Source: Clostridia bacterium
GTDB taxonomy: Bacteria; Bacillota; Clostridia; Christensenellales; Borkfalkiaceae
Assembly: GCA_900770185.1 (NCBI GenBank)
Contig: CAAGJM010000005.1
Location: 1 to 64,000 of the forward strand
DNA: 64,000 bases
Reading direction: 5' to 3'
Each line of letters opens with the position of its first letter. Position 1 is the first letter of the stretch. The notes beneath the pieces were generated by a model that ran no database searches, had not been told where the DNA came from, and worked only from the letters and a program-made list of their open reading frames with translations. Of this stretch, positions 1 through 8,677 are shown one piece after another. Made by a program: the position numbers and the translations under genes.

Positions 1-200
1 AAAATGCGGCTTTAAGGTGCCTTGGCATTTTAACGGCGATAAATTTAGATAAATCAAGGCAAACGAACGCAGCAATACTAACCCCGTATTGCAAGCGAGT
101 TTAACGCCGATTTAACAAATTTTGCACCGTTAAAACTTAATGCGGTTCAGTCACCGTTCGGCTAACACTGCAAAAACCGATTTATTCCCGCAAAAATAGT
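1..200. repeat. R1-type repeat, long variant, cut by the window edge
   Basis: This non-coding stretch closely matches 29,663-29,870 over nearly its whole length. Shared blocks include CAAGGCAAACGAACGCAGCA, the segment TTTAACGCCGATTTAACAAA and AATGCGGTTCAGNCACCG. The core is a diverged form of the palindromic core in the shorter R1 copies near 42.6, 45.0 and 54.8 kb. The left end lies outside the window. No gene was seen between base 1 and the DUF368 gene. Confidence 0.75.
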
Positions 201-328
201 TAAGATTAAGAAATGTTTTCCCCAAATTAACCTTATTTTTACATAGTAAAGGTAAAATATAGTTATATTTTAATCGAGTATTGTTAATTTTAGGTAAAAA
301 ATTCGCCTTTTTTATTTTCGGAGTAAAA

Positions 329-1447
329 ATGACCTTAAAAGAAATGAAATTTAAAAATTACGTGTCCGTCTTTTTAAAAGGTATACTTTTAGGCGTTATG
401 AGCTTAGGTATCCCCGGCGTAAGCGCGTCCACGGTAGGAATAATAGTCGGCATTTATTTTTTAATGGTCGAAGCGATTGCCGATATTTTTAAAGATTTTA
501 AGCATAACGCCCCGTTTTTGCTGTCCCTTATGCTCGGCTACGGCGCGGGTGCCATATTCGCCGCGGCGGCGGTCACGGTTTTATTTAAACTGTTCCCGCT
601 CGTTATAGTAATAATTATGAGCGGCATTTTAATCGCCGCGATTATAAACACGGCGGTCGAACTTAAAGGGGAATACAAAAAGGTTTCCAACTGGATAACT
701 TTCGTCGTAACCTTAGCGGCGCTTGGCGTTTACAATATGCTGTTGAACACCGGAATTACCATGACCTTCCCCGAAGACCCGTCCCTTAAAAATCTTATCG
801 TAATGGCAGTCGTCGGGCTCGTGACTTCGTCGACGTTTATTATCCCCGGCATCGATTTTGCCGTCGTGTTTTTATCCCTCGGCATTTACTATCCGTTTAT
901 GAATATGCTTTACGAACTCGTAAGTTTCGGCATGGATAATTACGGCGCGGCTCTGATTAAAAACCTTGAAATTTTAGGGTTTTATATAGCGGGGTATTTC
1001 GTGGGGATATTCCTGTTTTCAAAACTCATTAAAAAGCTTATCGGAAAGTATAAATCGCAAACGCAGTTCGCGTCGTTTGCGTTCGTCGTTTCCGCGCCCG
1101 TGGTATTCTACAAAAACTCGGTTATTTTAAACGACGGGTTCTTTACGTCCGTTCCGCAATATATAGTCGGCTTTATTTTAGGCGCGGCGGCATTGTTTAT
1201 TATGCTTTACGCCTTTACTATCAAAAAACCTAAGTCCCCGCTCCTTAACGAATCGAACGAAACGGAATCGACCGCTAAAGAAGTTAAAGCCGCTATCATC
1301 GGCAATAGCGACGGCGAAACTTTGTCGCTTAACCATAGCGGCTCCGCAAACGCGGCTACTCCCGACGGCGAATCTACGCCCGTCGCCCCGCCCGCGTCGG
1401 ATTGCAAGCCTGAAACGGACGACAAAACCGCCCGCGACGAAAAGTAA
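329..1447 (+). CDS. DUF368 family membrane protein (probable polyprenyl-phosphate translocase)
   Basis: This polytopic inner-membrane protein has the two internal repeats of the DUF368 family. Each repeat carries a P-G loop: IPGVSAST near the N-terminus and IPGIDFAVVFLSLGIYYP in the middle. DUF368 proteins have recently been linked to returning undecaprenyl phosphate across the membrane (PopT); that role is transferred from the family and not proven here. About eight to ten hydrophobic segments are followed by a polar 65-residue tail rich in S, T, E and K, probably cytoplasmic. I chose ATG 329 because CGGAG lies just upstream; the in-frame TTG at 281 has no such site. A strong terminator follows, so the gene is probably monocistronic. 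Confidence 0.85.
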   Translation: MTLKEMKFKNYVSVFLKGILLGVMSLGIPGVSASTVGIIVGIYFLMVEAIADIFKDFKHNAPFLLSLMLGYGAGAIFAAAAVTVLFKLFPLVIVIIMSGILIAAIINTAVELKGEYKKVSNWITFVVTLAALGVYNMLLNTGITMTFPEDPSLKNLIVMAVVGLVTSSTFIIPGIDFAVVFLSLGIYYPFMNMLYELVSFGMDNYGAALIKNLEILGFYIAGYFVGIFLFSKLIKKLIGKYKSQTQFASFAFVVSAPVVFYKNSVILNDGFFTSVPQYIVGFILGAAALFIMLYAFTIKKPKSPLLNESNETESTAKEVKAAIIGNSDGETLSLNHSGSANAATPDGESTPVAPPASDCKPETDDKTARDEK

Positions 1448-1466
1448 AACAAAAAATTCATCAACA

Positions 1467-1503
1467 AAAAACGCTGTCGGCATTTAAAGCGACAGCGTTT
1501 TAA
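1467..1503 (+). terminator. Rho-independent terminator after the DUF368 gene
   Basis: A perfect stem AAAACGCTGTCG / CGACAGCGTTTT with a GCATTTAAAG-like loop lies about 20 bp after the stop codon and is followed by TAATTT. Confidence 0.85.
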
Positions 1504-1584
1504 TTTGCTTTATTTTTAATATCTTGCACGATTTTGTAACGTAAGATAACTTATCAAATAAAAGATAAGAAAATTATTTCGGTA

Positions 1585-1622
1585 CAAAAAAACGGGGGCG
1601 CGTTAAGCGAACCCGTTTTAAG
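1585..1622 (-). terminator. Terminator of the rplU-rpmA operon
   Basis: Read leftward, the stem AAACGGGTTCGC / GCGCCCCCGTTT is followed by an unbroken T-run of seven. It lies directly after rpmA. Confidence 0.8.
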
Positions 1623-1630
1623 TTTAAAAT

Positions 1631-1903
1631 TTATTCAGCGTAAACGGAAACCTGTTTGCGGTCTTTGCCAAGCCTTTCGAACTTAACAACGCCCGAAACG
1701 GTTGCGAACAACGTATCGTCGCCACCGATTCCTACACCGTTGCCGGGATAGAATTTGGTTCCCCTTTGTCTTACTAAAATACTGCCCGCGCTGACCTTTT
1801 GCCCGTCCGCGCGTTTAATGCCAAGGCGCTTAGCGGCGCTATCACGACCGTTTTTAGTGCTGCCGCCACCTTTTTTATGAGCAAATAATTTAATTAAAAA
1901 CAT
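1631..1903 (-). CDS. rpmA: 50S ribosomal protein L27
   Basis: This 90-residue L27 has the family core [15 protein letters not shown] near the start and [13 protein letters not shown] in the middle. It sits at the peptidyl-transferase centre of the 50S subunit. The protein carries a seven-residue N-terminal extension (MFLIKLF) before AHKK. In many Bacillota such an extension ending in FA is removed by the protease Prp; here the junction reads KLFA-HKKG, which fits but is shorter than the usual form. The prp (ysxB) gene that normally lies between rplU and rpmA is absent; only 20 bp separate the two genes. It is downstream of rplU in a two-gene operon ending in a clear terminator. Confidence 0.97.
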   Translation of the reverse strand: MFLIKLFAHKKGGGSTKNGRDSAAKRLGIKRADGQKVSAGSILVRQRGTKFYPGNGVGIGGDDTLFATVSGVVKFERLGKDRKQVSVYAE

Positions 1904-1923
1904 AATATTCTCCTTATAACAAA

Positions 1924-2232
1924 TTATTTAGCCGCTATTTCGGTAATTTTTACAGCGGTGAACGGTTGTCTGTGACCTTGCTTCTTTCTCTCATTCTTTT
2001 TGGCTTTGTACTTGAACACGATAACTTTTTTAGCTTTATCCTGTTTAACCACTTCGCCTACGGCTTTAATTTTGGCAACCGATTTGCCTACTTTAACACC
2101 CTTTTCGTCGGAAACGAGTAACACGTTGAATTCTACGTTCGCGCCGGCTTCAGCGGCAAGTTTTTCAACCTTAACAACGTCGCCTACCGCAACCTTGTAT
2201 TGTTTACCGCCGTTTTCAATGATAGCATACAT
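1924..2232 (-). CDS. rplU: 50S ribosomal protein L21
   Basis: This 102-residue protein begins [14 protein letters not shown], the standard L21 start, and includes the basic [19 protein letters not shown] segment that contacts 23S rRNA. Its length is typical. GGAGG lies eight bases before the ATG. It heads the rplU-rpmA operon, read from a promoter at 2,318-2,346 through an untranslated leader of about 80 nt. Confidence 0.97.
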   Translation of the reverse strand: MYAIIENGGKQYKVAVGDVVKVEKLAAEAGANVEFNVLLVSDEKGVKVGKSVAKIKAVGEVVKQDKAKKVIVFKYKAKKNERKKQGHRQPFTAVKITEIAAK

Positions 2233-2310
2233 ACGAAAATACCTCCTGTCTTATCTCGCCGAATTCAAGGCGACGGCAAAGCCGTTCTTCCCTGCCCGTT
2301 TCGAGCGGTT
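2233..2310 (-). ncRNA. Possible structured leader of rplU (L21-leader-like)
   Basis: The short transcript leader is G/C-rich and can form small hairpins, for example AACGGCTTTGCCGT. Autoregulatory L21 leaders are known in Bacillota. I did not match this one to the known consensus, so the call rests on position and predicted pairing only. Confidence 0.3.
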
Positions 2311-2317
2311 CCCATAA

Positions 2318-2346
2318 ATATTACTATGATTAAAAAAAAATGTCAA
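2318..2346 (-). promoter_or_regulatory. Sigma-A-type promoter for rplU-rpmA
   Basis: Read leftward there is a perfect -35 TTGACA (2,346-2,341), a 17-nt spacer rich in T, and a -10 TAATAT (2,323-2,318). Confidence 0.75.
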
Positions 2347-2387
2347 CTGTTTTGCATAAATCGTTTAAATTTACAAAAACTTATCGT

Positions 2388-2825
2388 ATGAACGAACAAG
2401 TAAACAACGACGCCGTTAACGAAGTTTGGCGCAACGCGCACATTGCGCTGCAATCTATAAGCGATATTAAAGACCAAATAGGGCACGACGGGCTTAAAGC
2501 CGAAATTTTAAAAGAATACGAAGGCTACGAAGCGTTGATAGGGGAACTAAGCAAATTCATGACCGAAAAGGGTTACGAGCGAAAGGACGTGGGCGTTATG
2601 AAAAAGGCGATGATGTGGTCTGCAATCAAACTCAACACCGCTTTCGACGACAGCCGCAACCATATCGCCGAACTTATGATAAAAGGCACGAATATGGGCG
2701 TGACTTCCCTTTACGCGATAATAAACGATAAAAGTAGCGGCATCGACGAAGAAATTAAAGCCTACGCCGAAAAACTTAAGGATTTGGAAGAAAAGTACGA
2801 AGAAACCCTTAAAAAATTCTTATAA
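2388..2825 (+). CDS. Conserved hypothetical helical-bundle protein
   Basis: This protein of about 145 residues is predicted almost entirely helical, in a pattern suggesting a ferritin-like four-helix bundle. It resembles an uncharacterised clostridial family whose shared feature is the stretch around SRNHIAELMIKGTNMGV. No signal peptide or membrane segment is visible. I chose the ATG at 2,388 (MNEQVNND); the longer reading from 2,340 would overlap the rplU promoter and has no ribosome site. The function is unknown. It converges on the MATE gene, with a shared terminator. Confidence 0.75.
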   Translation: MNEQVNNDAVNEVWRNAHIALQSISDIKDQIGHDGLKAEILKEYEGYEALIGELSKFMTEKGYERKDVGVMKKAMMWSAIKLNTAFDDSRNHIAELMIKGTNMGVTSLYAIINDKSSGIDEEIKAYAEKLKDLEEKYEETLKKFL

Positions 2826-2857
2826 CGCCGCATAAATTTGCGAAGATAAAACGATTA

Positions 2858-2890
2858 GCCCCGAAAGCGTCTGCTTTCGGGGCTTGTTTT
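2858..2890. terminator. Bidirectional terminator between convergent genes
   Basis: The stem GCCCCGAAAGC / GCTTTCGGGGC with a GTCT loop is followed by TTGTTTT on the plus strand. It serves the helical-bundle gene and the MATE gene. Confidence 0.8.
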
Positions 2891-4254
2891 CAGTCAAAAT
2901 TTTTCTTTCTTAAAAAGACGACCATAAAGGGAATGGTGGCGAGCGCGGAAACAACGTCGGCAACGGGTTGCGAAAGGGCGATTCCCGTAAACCCCCAAAG
3001 GTTTGAAAATATTATAAGCAAGGGTATGAACGCAAGCCCCGAACGCATAAGCGACAAAATCGACGCCTGCACCGCTTTACGGGTGCTTTGGTACAGCATA
3101 TTCGTCGGTATAGACAAGGCTAAAAACAGCGAACCTACAGACGCATATCTTACAGCGGGCGCGCCGAGCGCGATGACTTCGGGCGACTTCTGGAACAGCC
3201 ACACTATTTTTTCGGCAAAGATAAGCCCTGAAACGGCAAGACCGCCCACCAGCAAAAAGCCGATAAGCATTGTAAACAGCAAACCTTTTTTAACACGGTC
3301 GTACATTTTAACCGAGTAGTTAAAAGACGCGAGCGGCTGAAACCCCTGACCTATCCCTAAGCCTACGCAAACGACGAAGGACGAGTACTTGTTGACTATG
3401 CTCATGGCGGCGATAGCCCCGTCGCCGTAAGGTTTGGTGACGTTGTTTAAAATGCCGTTCGATATCGAGTTTAAGCCCTGCCGCAAAAGCGACGGAAGCC
3501 CCACCTTTATAACTTCGCCGTAAAGGCGCGCCGAGCGGGATATTTTTTTAGGCGAAATATAGCTTTGCGCTTTGAATTTATACATAACGAACAAAATCGC
3601 AAAACTCACGATTTGCGAAATTGCGGTAGCCATTCCCGCGCCGAAAACCCCTAACGGTACGATTTTGACGAAAATAAAATCGAGCAAAATGTTTAAAACG
3701 CCGCCCGTCGTAAGCCCCGCCATGGCGTAAACCGCTTTACCCTCGTAACGCAAATTGTTGTTCATGATAAGCGAACAAATCATAAACGGCGCGGATATAA
3801 GCACCCACATACCGTAATCTTCGGCGTATGGTAAAATCGTATCGGTGCTGCCTAAAAGGCGCAAAAACGGCGTCCCGAAAATAAAGCCGACGGCGGTAAG
3901 CAAAAGCCCGAACGCCCCGCCTAAAAAGAATGCGGAAGAAACGTAGCCGCTCGCCCCGTCCGCGTCGTTTTCGGCAAGCTGTTTGGAAACGTACGTCCCC
4001 GACCCGTGACCGAGCATAAAAGCGATTGCCTGAATGATAGCCTGCAAGGTGAACAAAATGCCCGTCGCCGCCTGCGCGCTTTCGCCCAAAGACCCCACGA
4101 AGTAGGTGTCCGCCATATTGTAAATATTCGTAATAAGCATAGAAACGGTGGTCGGAATGCCCAAAGTTAAAATAAGCTTCGCAACCCCCGTTTCGGTCAT
4201 TTTTTTATAATTCCGCTCGCGCTTTTCGTCGGCAGATAAACTATGCGTTTTCAT
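2890..4254 (-). CDS. MATE family multidrug/Na+ antiporter
   Basis: This 454-residue protein has about 12 membrane helices in two similar halves. The first helix holds the MATE signature around TLGIPTTVSMLITNIYNMAD. MATE proteins expel drugs or metabolites in exchange for Na+ or H+; the substrate here cannot be read from sequence. Its start overlaps the end of the upstream COG2426 gene by 14 bp, so the two are probably co-translated. The length is normal and no breaks are seen. Confidence 0.92.
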   Translation of the reverse strand: MKTHSLSADEKRERNYKKMTETGVAKLILTLGIPTTVSMLITNIYNMADTYFVGSLGESAQAATGILFTLQAIIQAIAFMLGHGSGTYVSKQLAENDADGASGYVSSAFFLGGAFGLLLTAVGFIFGTPFLRLLGSTDTILPYAEDYGMWVLISAPFMICSLIMNNNLRYEGKAVYAMAGLTTGGVLNILLDFIFVKIVPLGVFGAGMATAISQIVSFAILFVMYKFKAQSYISPKKISRSARLYGEVIKVGLPSLLRQGLNSISNGILNNVTKPYGDGAIAAMSIVNKYSSFVVCVGLGIGQGFQPLASFNYSVKMYDRVKKGLLFTMLIGFLLVGGLAVSGLIFAEKIVWLFQKSPEVIALGAPAVRYASVGSLFLALSIPTNMLYQSTRKAVQASILSLMRSGLAFIPLLIIFSNLWGFTGIALSQPVADVVSALATIPFMVVFLRKKNFD

Positions 4255-4915
4255 TCTCGCCGTCCTTATCGTCGCCGCTATGAGCGTCGCCCTTATTATC
4301 TCCCACGGTCTTCGGCTTACTTAAAACTATCTTTAAAATCGTAACTATCAAAAGGACTATCGCTAAAACGAAAACCACGTCGATTATAATATCGACGTAT
4401 TGCTTAAACAATAAAGTCAAAAGGGTTATAATCGTGCCTGCGACAAGGTTGCCGAGAACGAGGGGCAAAAACCCGTCTTTAAACTTCACGTTCAAAAAGA
4501 CGGCTATCGCCGTGCCCGTCCACACCCCCGTCATCGGAAGAGGAATGGCTACGAATACAAACAAGCCCCATATAAGCATTTTTCTGCGCTTATCTTCCGC
4601 TTCGCCGTTCGCTTTTTTGGCGAGTTCTTCCGCCTTGCGCTCGAAAACGCTTTCGATTTTTTCGACAAGCTTTTTTATAAATTTTATTTTTTTGAGCAAA
4701 TTGAATATAGGTATAAGCAAGAAAAACAGCGGGATAACTATTAACGACGAGCCCGCATACGCAAGGAGCGCGCTCGTTACCGTGTTAAGATTGAGCCTGA
4801 CCCCCACGGGTATTGCCCCTTTTAGTTCGATAAGCGGAAACATAGATAAAAACAGCGTTATTATCTTAGCGTTATCGGTAATTTTTAAAAAAAAGTTTAA
4901 TAATATGTCGCTCAT
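4241..4915 (-). CDS. COG2426 small multidrug export family membrane protein
   Basis: This 224-residue membrane protein belongs to the Sm_multidrug_ex family (PF06695/COG2426). The signatures are FPLIELKGAIPVGV near the N-terminus and VAIPLPMTGVWTGTA in the middle, with about five to six membrane helices and a charged cytoplasmic loop (KKANGEAEDKRRKM). The C-terminus is acidic and glycine-rich. The family name is historical and no transport function is well established. It is the first gene of a pair with the MATE exporter and diverges from ttcA. Confidence 0.85.
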   Translation of the reverse strand: MSDILLNFFLKITDNAKIITLFLSMFPLIELKGAIPVGVRLNLNTVTSALLAYAGSSLIVIPLFFLLIPIFNLLKKIKFIKKLVEKIESVFERKAEELAKKANGEAEDKRRKMLIWGLFVFVAIPLPMTGVWTGTAIAVFLNVKFKDGFLPLVLGNLVAGTIITLLTLLFKQYVDIIIDVVFVLAIVLLIVTILKIVLSKPKTVGDNKGDAHSGDDKDGENENA

Positions 4916-4996
4916 ATCCGCTCCGTTATTTGCTTTTTAGCGCAAATAATTATATCATATAATTATATTTAAGTAAAGGATAGGTATGCCTATACT

Positions 4997-5746
4997 ATGA
5001 CTATTCAGGAAATTTTATCCCCGCTGCGCCGAGCGATAGACGACTATAAAATGATAAAAACGGGCGATAATATCGCCGTGGGACTTTCGGGCGGCAAGGA
5101 TAGCATTACCCTTTTGACCGCGCTTGCCGCGCTCAGAAGGTTTTACCCCGAAAAGTTCGAGGTTACGGCTATAACCGTAGATACGGGGCTTGACTTCGAT
5201 AAAGCGGAGGTCGCAGCCTTAAAAGATTATTGCCGAAAATTAAACGTCGTATATCATATCGAAAAGACGGAAATAGGCAAAGTGGTGTTCGAGTACCGCA
5301 AAGAAGAAAACCCTTGCTCGCTCTGCGCGAATATGCGCCGCGGCGCGCTTAACGGCGCGGCGGTAAGCTTAGGTTGCAACAAAGTCGCCCTCGGTCACCA
5401 CGCGGACGACTTAGTCGAAACCTTTATGCTTTCGCTAATGTATGAAGGAAGACTTTCGACCTTCGCCCCCGTAACCCACTTAGAGCGCGCGAACATCGAC
5501 GTTATCCGCCCGATGATTTACCTTAAAGAGCGCGATATAAGCGGCTTTGCAAAAGATTTGCCTATACTTCATAACCCCTGCCCCGTCAACCACAAAACCA
5601 AGCGCGAGTACGTTAAAGACTTGCTTAAAGACATAAGAAAGGACGTGCCGTGTCTGCCGACGAATTTATTCAACGCAATAACCCACCCCGAAAGGATAAA
5701 CCTGCCCGTCAAACCGACGGATAAAACGCCGACGGATAAAAATTAA
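4997..5746 (+). CDS. ttcA: TtcA-family tRNA 2-thiocytidine synthetase
   Basis: This 249-residue ATP-pyrophosphatase has the PP-loop SGGKDS (31-36), CSLCANMRRGAL with C107 and C110, the ALGHHADD motif, and a third conserved cysteine C195. In TtcA three such cysteines hold the 4Fe-4S cluster that carries sulfur to cytidine 32 of some tRNAs. The protein is shorter than the enterobacterial enzyme but complete. AAAGGA lies upstream of ATG 4,997. The C-terminal tail repeats a short KPTDKTPTDK-type motif. Related PP-loop enzymes with other tRNA targets are possible. Confidence 0.85.
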   Translation: MTIQEILSPLRRAIDDYKMIKTGDNIAVGLSGGKDSITLLTALAALRRFYPEKFEVTAITVDTGLDFDKAEVAALKDYCRKLNVVYHIEKTEIGKVVFEYRKEENPCSLCANMRRGALNGAAVSLGCNKVALGHHADDLVETFMLSLMYEGRLSTFAPVTHLERANIDVIRPMIYLKERDISGFAKDLPILHNPCPVNHKTKREYVKDLLKDIRKDVPCLPTNLFNAITHPERINLPVKPTDKTPTDKN

Positions 5747-5751
5747 CCCTA

Positions 5752-5787
5752 AAAAAAGAACGCTTCATTGAAGCGTTCTTTTTTAAT
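5752..5787. terminator. Bidirectional terminator between ttcA and the lipoprotein gene
   Basis: The stem AAAAGAACGCTTC / GAAGCGTTCTTTT has a very short loop and A/T runs on both sides, so it works for both convergent genes. Confidence 0.88.
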
Positions 5788-5798
5788 TGTCGTGATTT

Positions 5799-7103
5799 TT
5801 AAACGCGCTTTTCAAAACCCAAATCGTCGAACGCGTCGGGTTCGGTTATGAAAACTTCCGTGCGGATAACGTTTCCGTCTTTATCGAAAACGGTGTTTCC
5901 GTCTTTATCGAAAACGCCTTTCCACGTAAGGGAACTGCATCCTTTGAACGCCGCGGTTTTAACGGTGGTGCCGTCTTTTAAAACGACCTTTCTTAAACTA
6001 TTGCAACCGTTGAACGCAGACGAAGGAATTCGGGTAACCTGCGTTCCCGAAAAATCAATCGTTTTAAGAGAAACGCAAGCGTCGAAAGCAGATTCGCCTA
6101 CGGTTTTAAGCGTTGCGGGAAGGGTAAAGCCGAAGTTGCCGATAGTTTCGTCCGCAAGCGCCGAACAGGAAGCGAAGGCGTTTTTGCCTATCTCTTCGAC
6201 CGCAGCCCCGTTAAAGTCGAATTTATAAAGCTTGCTTGCGCCGTAAAACGCGCGGTCGGCAATCTTTTTAACGGAAGCGGGAAGCTTGAATTCTATAAGC
6301 GAAGTGCACCCCGAGAACGCGGAAGAAGAAATTACCTCTATACCGTCGGGAAGATTAACCTTTTTAAGGGTAGACGCGTTAAGGAACGCGCACGCGGGAA
6401 TGGTGCCGCCGGTAATAGTAACATCGGTTAACCCGGTGGGGATGTAGTAGGTAAGTTCGGTATTGCCGCTGACGTCGGTACCCCCGTCGTCGTAAACGAT
6501 ATTGGTTTTAACCTTAGAAGAAGTAACGCCCGAATCGTAAGAAACGGAACCGAAAATATAGGCAAACAACTTTTCTTCGTTCTTCGCGTCTATCGAGCCG
6601 CCGATATACGGAAGGGTGAGCGATTTAAGGTTCACCGTGCCCGAAAACGCGCCTTCGCCGATTTTAGCGATATGCTTGCCGACGGTAACGCTCGTAAACA
6701 CCTTGTTGCCCGCAAAAGCCGACTGCTCTATTTCTCTTACCGGATAGTTTTCCGTGGCGCCCTTTAAACCTTCGTAGGTCTCGGGGATAGAAACGGTTCT
6801 GTATTTTTTAACCGTCGAAAAGTCGCCGAGCGCGATTTTGTCTAAATCGTCGGCGCTTACGGTGAAGCCCGTTACTTTATAATATTTATCGAACTTTTTC
6901 GCCTCGCCCTTTTCATCGACTATTTCTTTGCCGTCTTTATCGTAGCAGGAAAGCCCGTCTTTATTCGTAACCAGTTCGTAGGTAAAGTTGCCCGTTTCAA
7001 CGTTTTCGGCGTCGTCCCCGTCTTTGTTTTTACAAGCCGCGAAGGTTAAAACCATTGCGGCTACAAGCATAACGGAAAAAACGCTTATCAAAAACTTTTT
7101 CAT
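5799..7103 (-). CDS. BspA-type leucine-rich-repeat surface lipoprotein
   Basis: A lipoprotein signal peptide ends in the lipobox LTFAAC, so the protein should be anchored to the outer face of the membrane. Residues from about 100 to 400 hold repeats of the BspA (LRR_5) type, for example SAFSGCTSLIEFKLPASVKKI and AFNGCNSLRKVVLKDGT. Such proteins often bind host or bacterial surfaces in gut bacteria. A region around 185-240 interrupts the repeats. AGGAG lies upstream; I prefer the second of two adjacent Met codons. No sortase motif or membrane helix is present at the C-terminus. Confidence 0.85.
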   Translation of the reverse strand: MKKFLISVFSVMLVAAMVLTFAACKNKDGDDAENVETGNFTYELVTNKDGLSCYDKDGKEIVDEKGEAKKFDKYYKVTGFTVSADDLDKIALGDFSTVKKYRTVSIPETYEGLKGATENYPVREIEQSAFAGNKVFTSVTVGKHIAKIGEGAFSGTVNLKSLTLPYIGGSIDAKNEEKLFAYIFGSVSYDSGVTSSKVKTNIVYDDGGTDVSGNTELTYYIPTGLTDVTITGGTIPACAFLNASTLKKVNLPDGIEVISSSAFSGCTSLIEFKLPASVKKIADRAFYGASKLYKFDFNGAAVEEIGKNAFASCSALADETIGNFGFTLPATLKTVGESAFDACVSLKTIDFSGTQVTRIPSSAFNGCNSLRKVVLKDGTTVKTAAFKGCSSLTWKGVFDKDGNTVFDKDGNVIRTEVFITEPDAFDDLGFEKRV

Positions 7104-7263
7104 CACTAAATAACTCCTATATATATTAGTATTTTAGCAAATCGCGCCCCCGTTGTCAATAAAACTGTTTATTTTATTTTAAAAACGGGGTGAAAACGGG
7201 CGTTTTTCGTCAAAAAGTCTTAAAGCGCCTTCCGCGCATAAATTTTAACCGAATTTTTTCAAG

Positions 7264-7288
7264 CAAAAACCCCCGCAAGCGGGGGTTA
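7264..7288 (-). terminator. Terminator of the M23 peptidase gene
   Basis: The stem ACCCCCGC / GCGGGGGT with a two-base loop is followed, in the leftward direction, by TTTTTGC. Confidence 0.75.
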
Positions 7289-7292
7289 AAAT

Positions 7293-7991
7293 TTACTTTT
7301 CTTCGGCTAAAAGATATTTATCGGGGTCAACCTTAACGCCGTTTTCGGTCACCTCGAAGTGAAGGTGCGCGCCGTCTTTATACTCGGTGCGGTTGTTTAA
7401 GGAAACGTAGCCTATTTCATCGCCTTTATTAACGGTTGCGCCCGCCTCCAAACCTTCTTTTACTTCAACTCCGTTGTAGTAAGACAAAAGCCCGTTGCCG
7501 TGGTCGATAACTATCGTTATCCCGGTAAGTTTAGACTCGGTTATCTCTTTAACCGTTCCGCCGTAGCACGCTTTTACGCTTGCGCCTTCCTCCGCGCCGA
7601 AGTCGATCGCCTTATGTCCCGTATACTTGTTAAGGGTAGAGTTATAAACGACGCTTGCGCCGACGTAATCTTTAATAATCGTACCGTTTACCGGCATATC
7701 GAAAATTATTACGTTCGAGACGGGGTCGTCGGGGTCTTCCGCGGACGGGTCTTTGGTGTCGTCCGGGTTTACGACGGGTTCGTCGGGCTGTTCCGAAGCC
7801 GGGTCTTTCGACTTGTCGGGAAGGGTAGCCTGATTATTGTTGCCCGTATCTATTACGGGGTTTTTATTTTTGTTCGCGTTCACGATAAGCGCGACCGATA
7901 CCGCCGCAACCACCGTCAAGCAAAGCAAAAATATGAAGTAGTTAACGTTTTTTCTGAAAAAATCCGTTATTTTTTGTGTTCTGTTTGCCAT
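7293..7991 (-). CDS. Membrane-anchored M23 peptidase-domain protein (SpoIIQ-like)
   Basis: This 232-residue protein has one N-terminal membrane helix (about residues 16-36), a Pro/Asp/Glu-rich linker and a C-terminal M23 (LytM) domain. The domain keeps HxxxD (GHKAIDFG) and HLHFE, the usual zinc ligands. The architecture and size match clostridial SpoIIQ, which faces the forespore membrane during engulfment and keeps its zinc site in clostridia. A housekeeping cell-wall hydrolase is the alternative. The start is supported by GGAGG. The next gene upstream may also belong to the sporulation-linked ywmB neighbourhood. Confidence 0.8.
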   Translation of the reverse strand: MANRTQKITDFFRKNVNYFIFLLCLTVVAAVSVALIVNANKNKNPVIDTGNNNQATLPDKSKDPASEQPDEPVVNPDDTKDPSAEDPDDPVSNVIIFDMPVNGTIIKDYVGASVVYNSTLNKYTGHKAIDFGAEEGASVKACYGGTVKEITESKLTGITIVIDHGNGLLSYYNGVEVKEGLEAGATVNKGDEIGYVSLNNRTEYKDGAHLHFEVTENGVKVDPDKYLLAEEK

Positions 7992-8071
7992 ATTTACCTC
8001 CGATATATGTATTATCGACCGGGAAACGAAAAATAATACCGCCCTTTCTTTCGTTATAACCCCGCAAGTTT

Positions 8072-8467
8072 TCAGTACCCCGCGTATATAAACGGCGCGC
8101 CCGCAACGACGCGGTTTTCTTCTTTAACGCAGTGCAAATTTACCCTTTTGCCGCCGACTATTACGCACCCCGCAATCTCGTCGCTATAATAGTAAAACTC
8201 GGTATTCGTTCCGTTTTTAAACTCCGCGACCTTTTTCGCCCCTAACGATTTTGCAAAACTTTCGATATCGAAACTTTTATCGAATTCGGCAACGTACCCG
8301 CCGCCCGAAATTAAACCCGATGCAAACCCGTCCGACGCCGAATAAAACCCGCCCGACGAATAGTTATCCGCCACGGCTACGCTTTTTCCGCTTTTAAAAA
8401 CCGCCCCGTCCGCCGCCGCGAACATAACGAGAGCCAAGATAGTTAAAAGCCATAAAAATTTTTTCAT
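8072..8467 (-). CDS. Small secreted protein, possibly YwmB-related
   Basis: This 131-residue protein starts with a signal peptide or N-terminal anchor (MKKFLWLLTILALVMFAAAD). The second half holds an alpha/beta-looking segment ending NRVVAGAPFIYAGY, which resembles the C-terminal end of the YwmB/DUF1779 family. The family proteins are longer, so this would be a half-length version; the match is weak and made by eye. AAGGAG lies upstream of the ATG. It is next to the SpoIIQ-like gene, as ywmB often is in clostridia, which gives slight support. Confidence 0.5.
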   Translation of the reverse strand: MKKFLWLLTILALVMFAAADGAVFKSGKSVAVADNYSSGGFYSASDGFASGLISGGGYVAEFDKSFDIESFAKSLGAKKVAEFKNGTNTEFYYYSDEIAGCVIVGGKRVNLHCVKEENRVVAGAPFIYAGY

Positions 8468-8540
8468 AAAACACGCTCCTTAAAAAGCGTTATAAATTTT
8501 GCGGCATAAAAACCGCGTTTTTAATAATATCACGCGGCGT

Positions 8541-8606
8541 AAAAAAATACCCGCCGCTAAGACGAGCGGATAATTCCGCTTGCTTACGGTGGGTATTATT
8601 TACCGA
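8541..8606 (-). terminator. Terminator of the two-gene operon at 8.7-11.2 kb
   Basis: Read leftward, a long imperfect stem (ACCGTAAGCAAGCGG with CCGCTCGTCTTAGCGG) closed by TACCC/GGGTA ends in seven T residues. Confidence 0.7.
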
Positions 8607-8677
8607 TATAAATTTATTTATACAATTTTTTAAAATTATTTCGGGTCGGCAAACGATTATTTTGCGGCGACCGACGA

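Noticed and set aside
1178..1483. Reverse-strand frames over the DUF368 C-terminal tail
   Set aside because: They arise from biased codon use in the low-complexity tail and have no family match or start signal.
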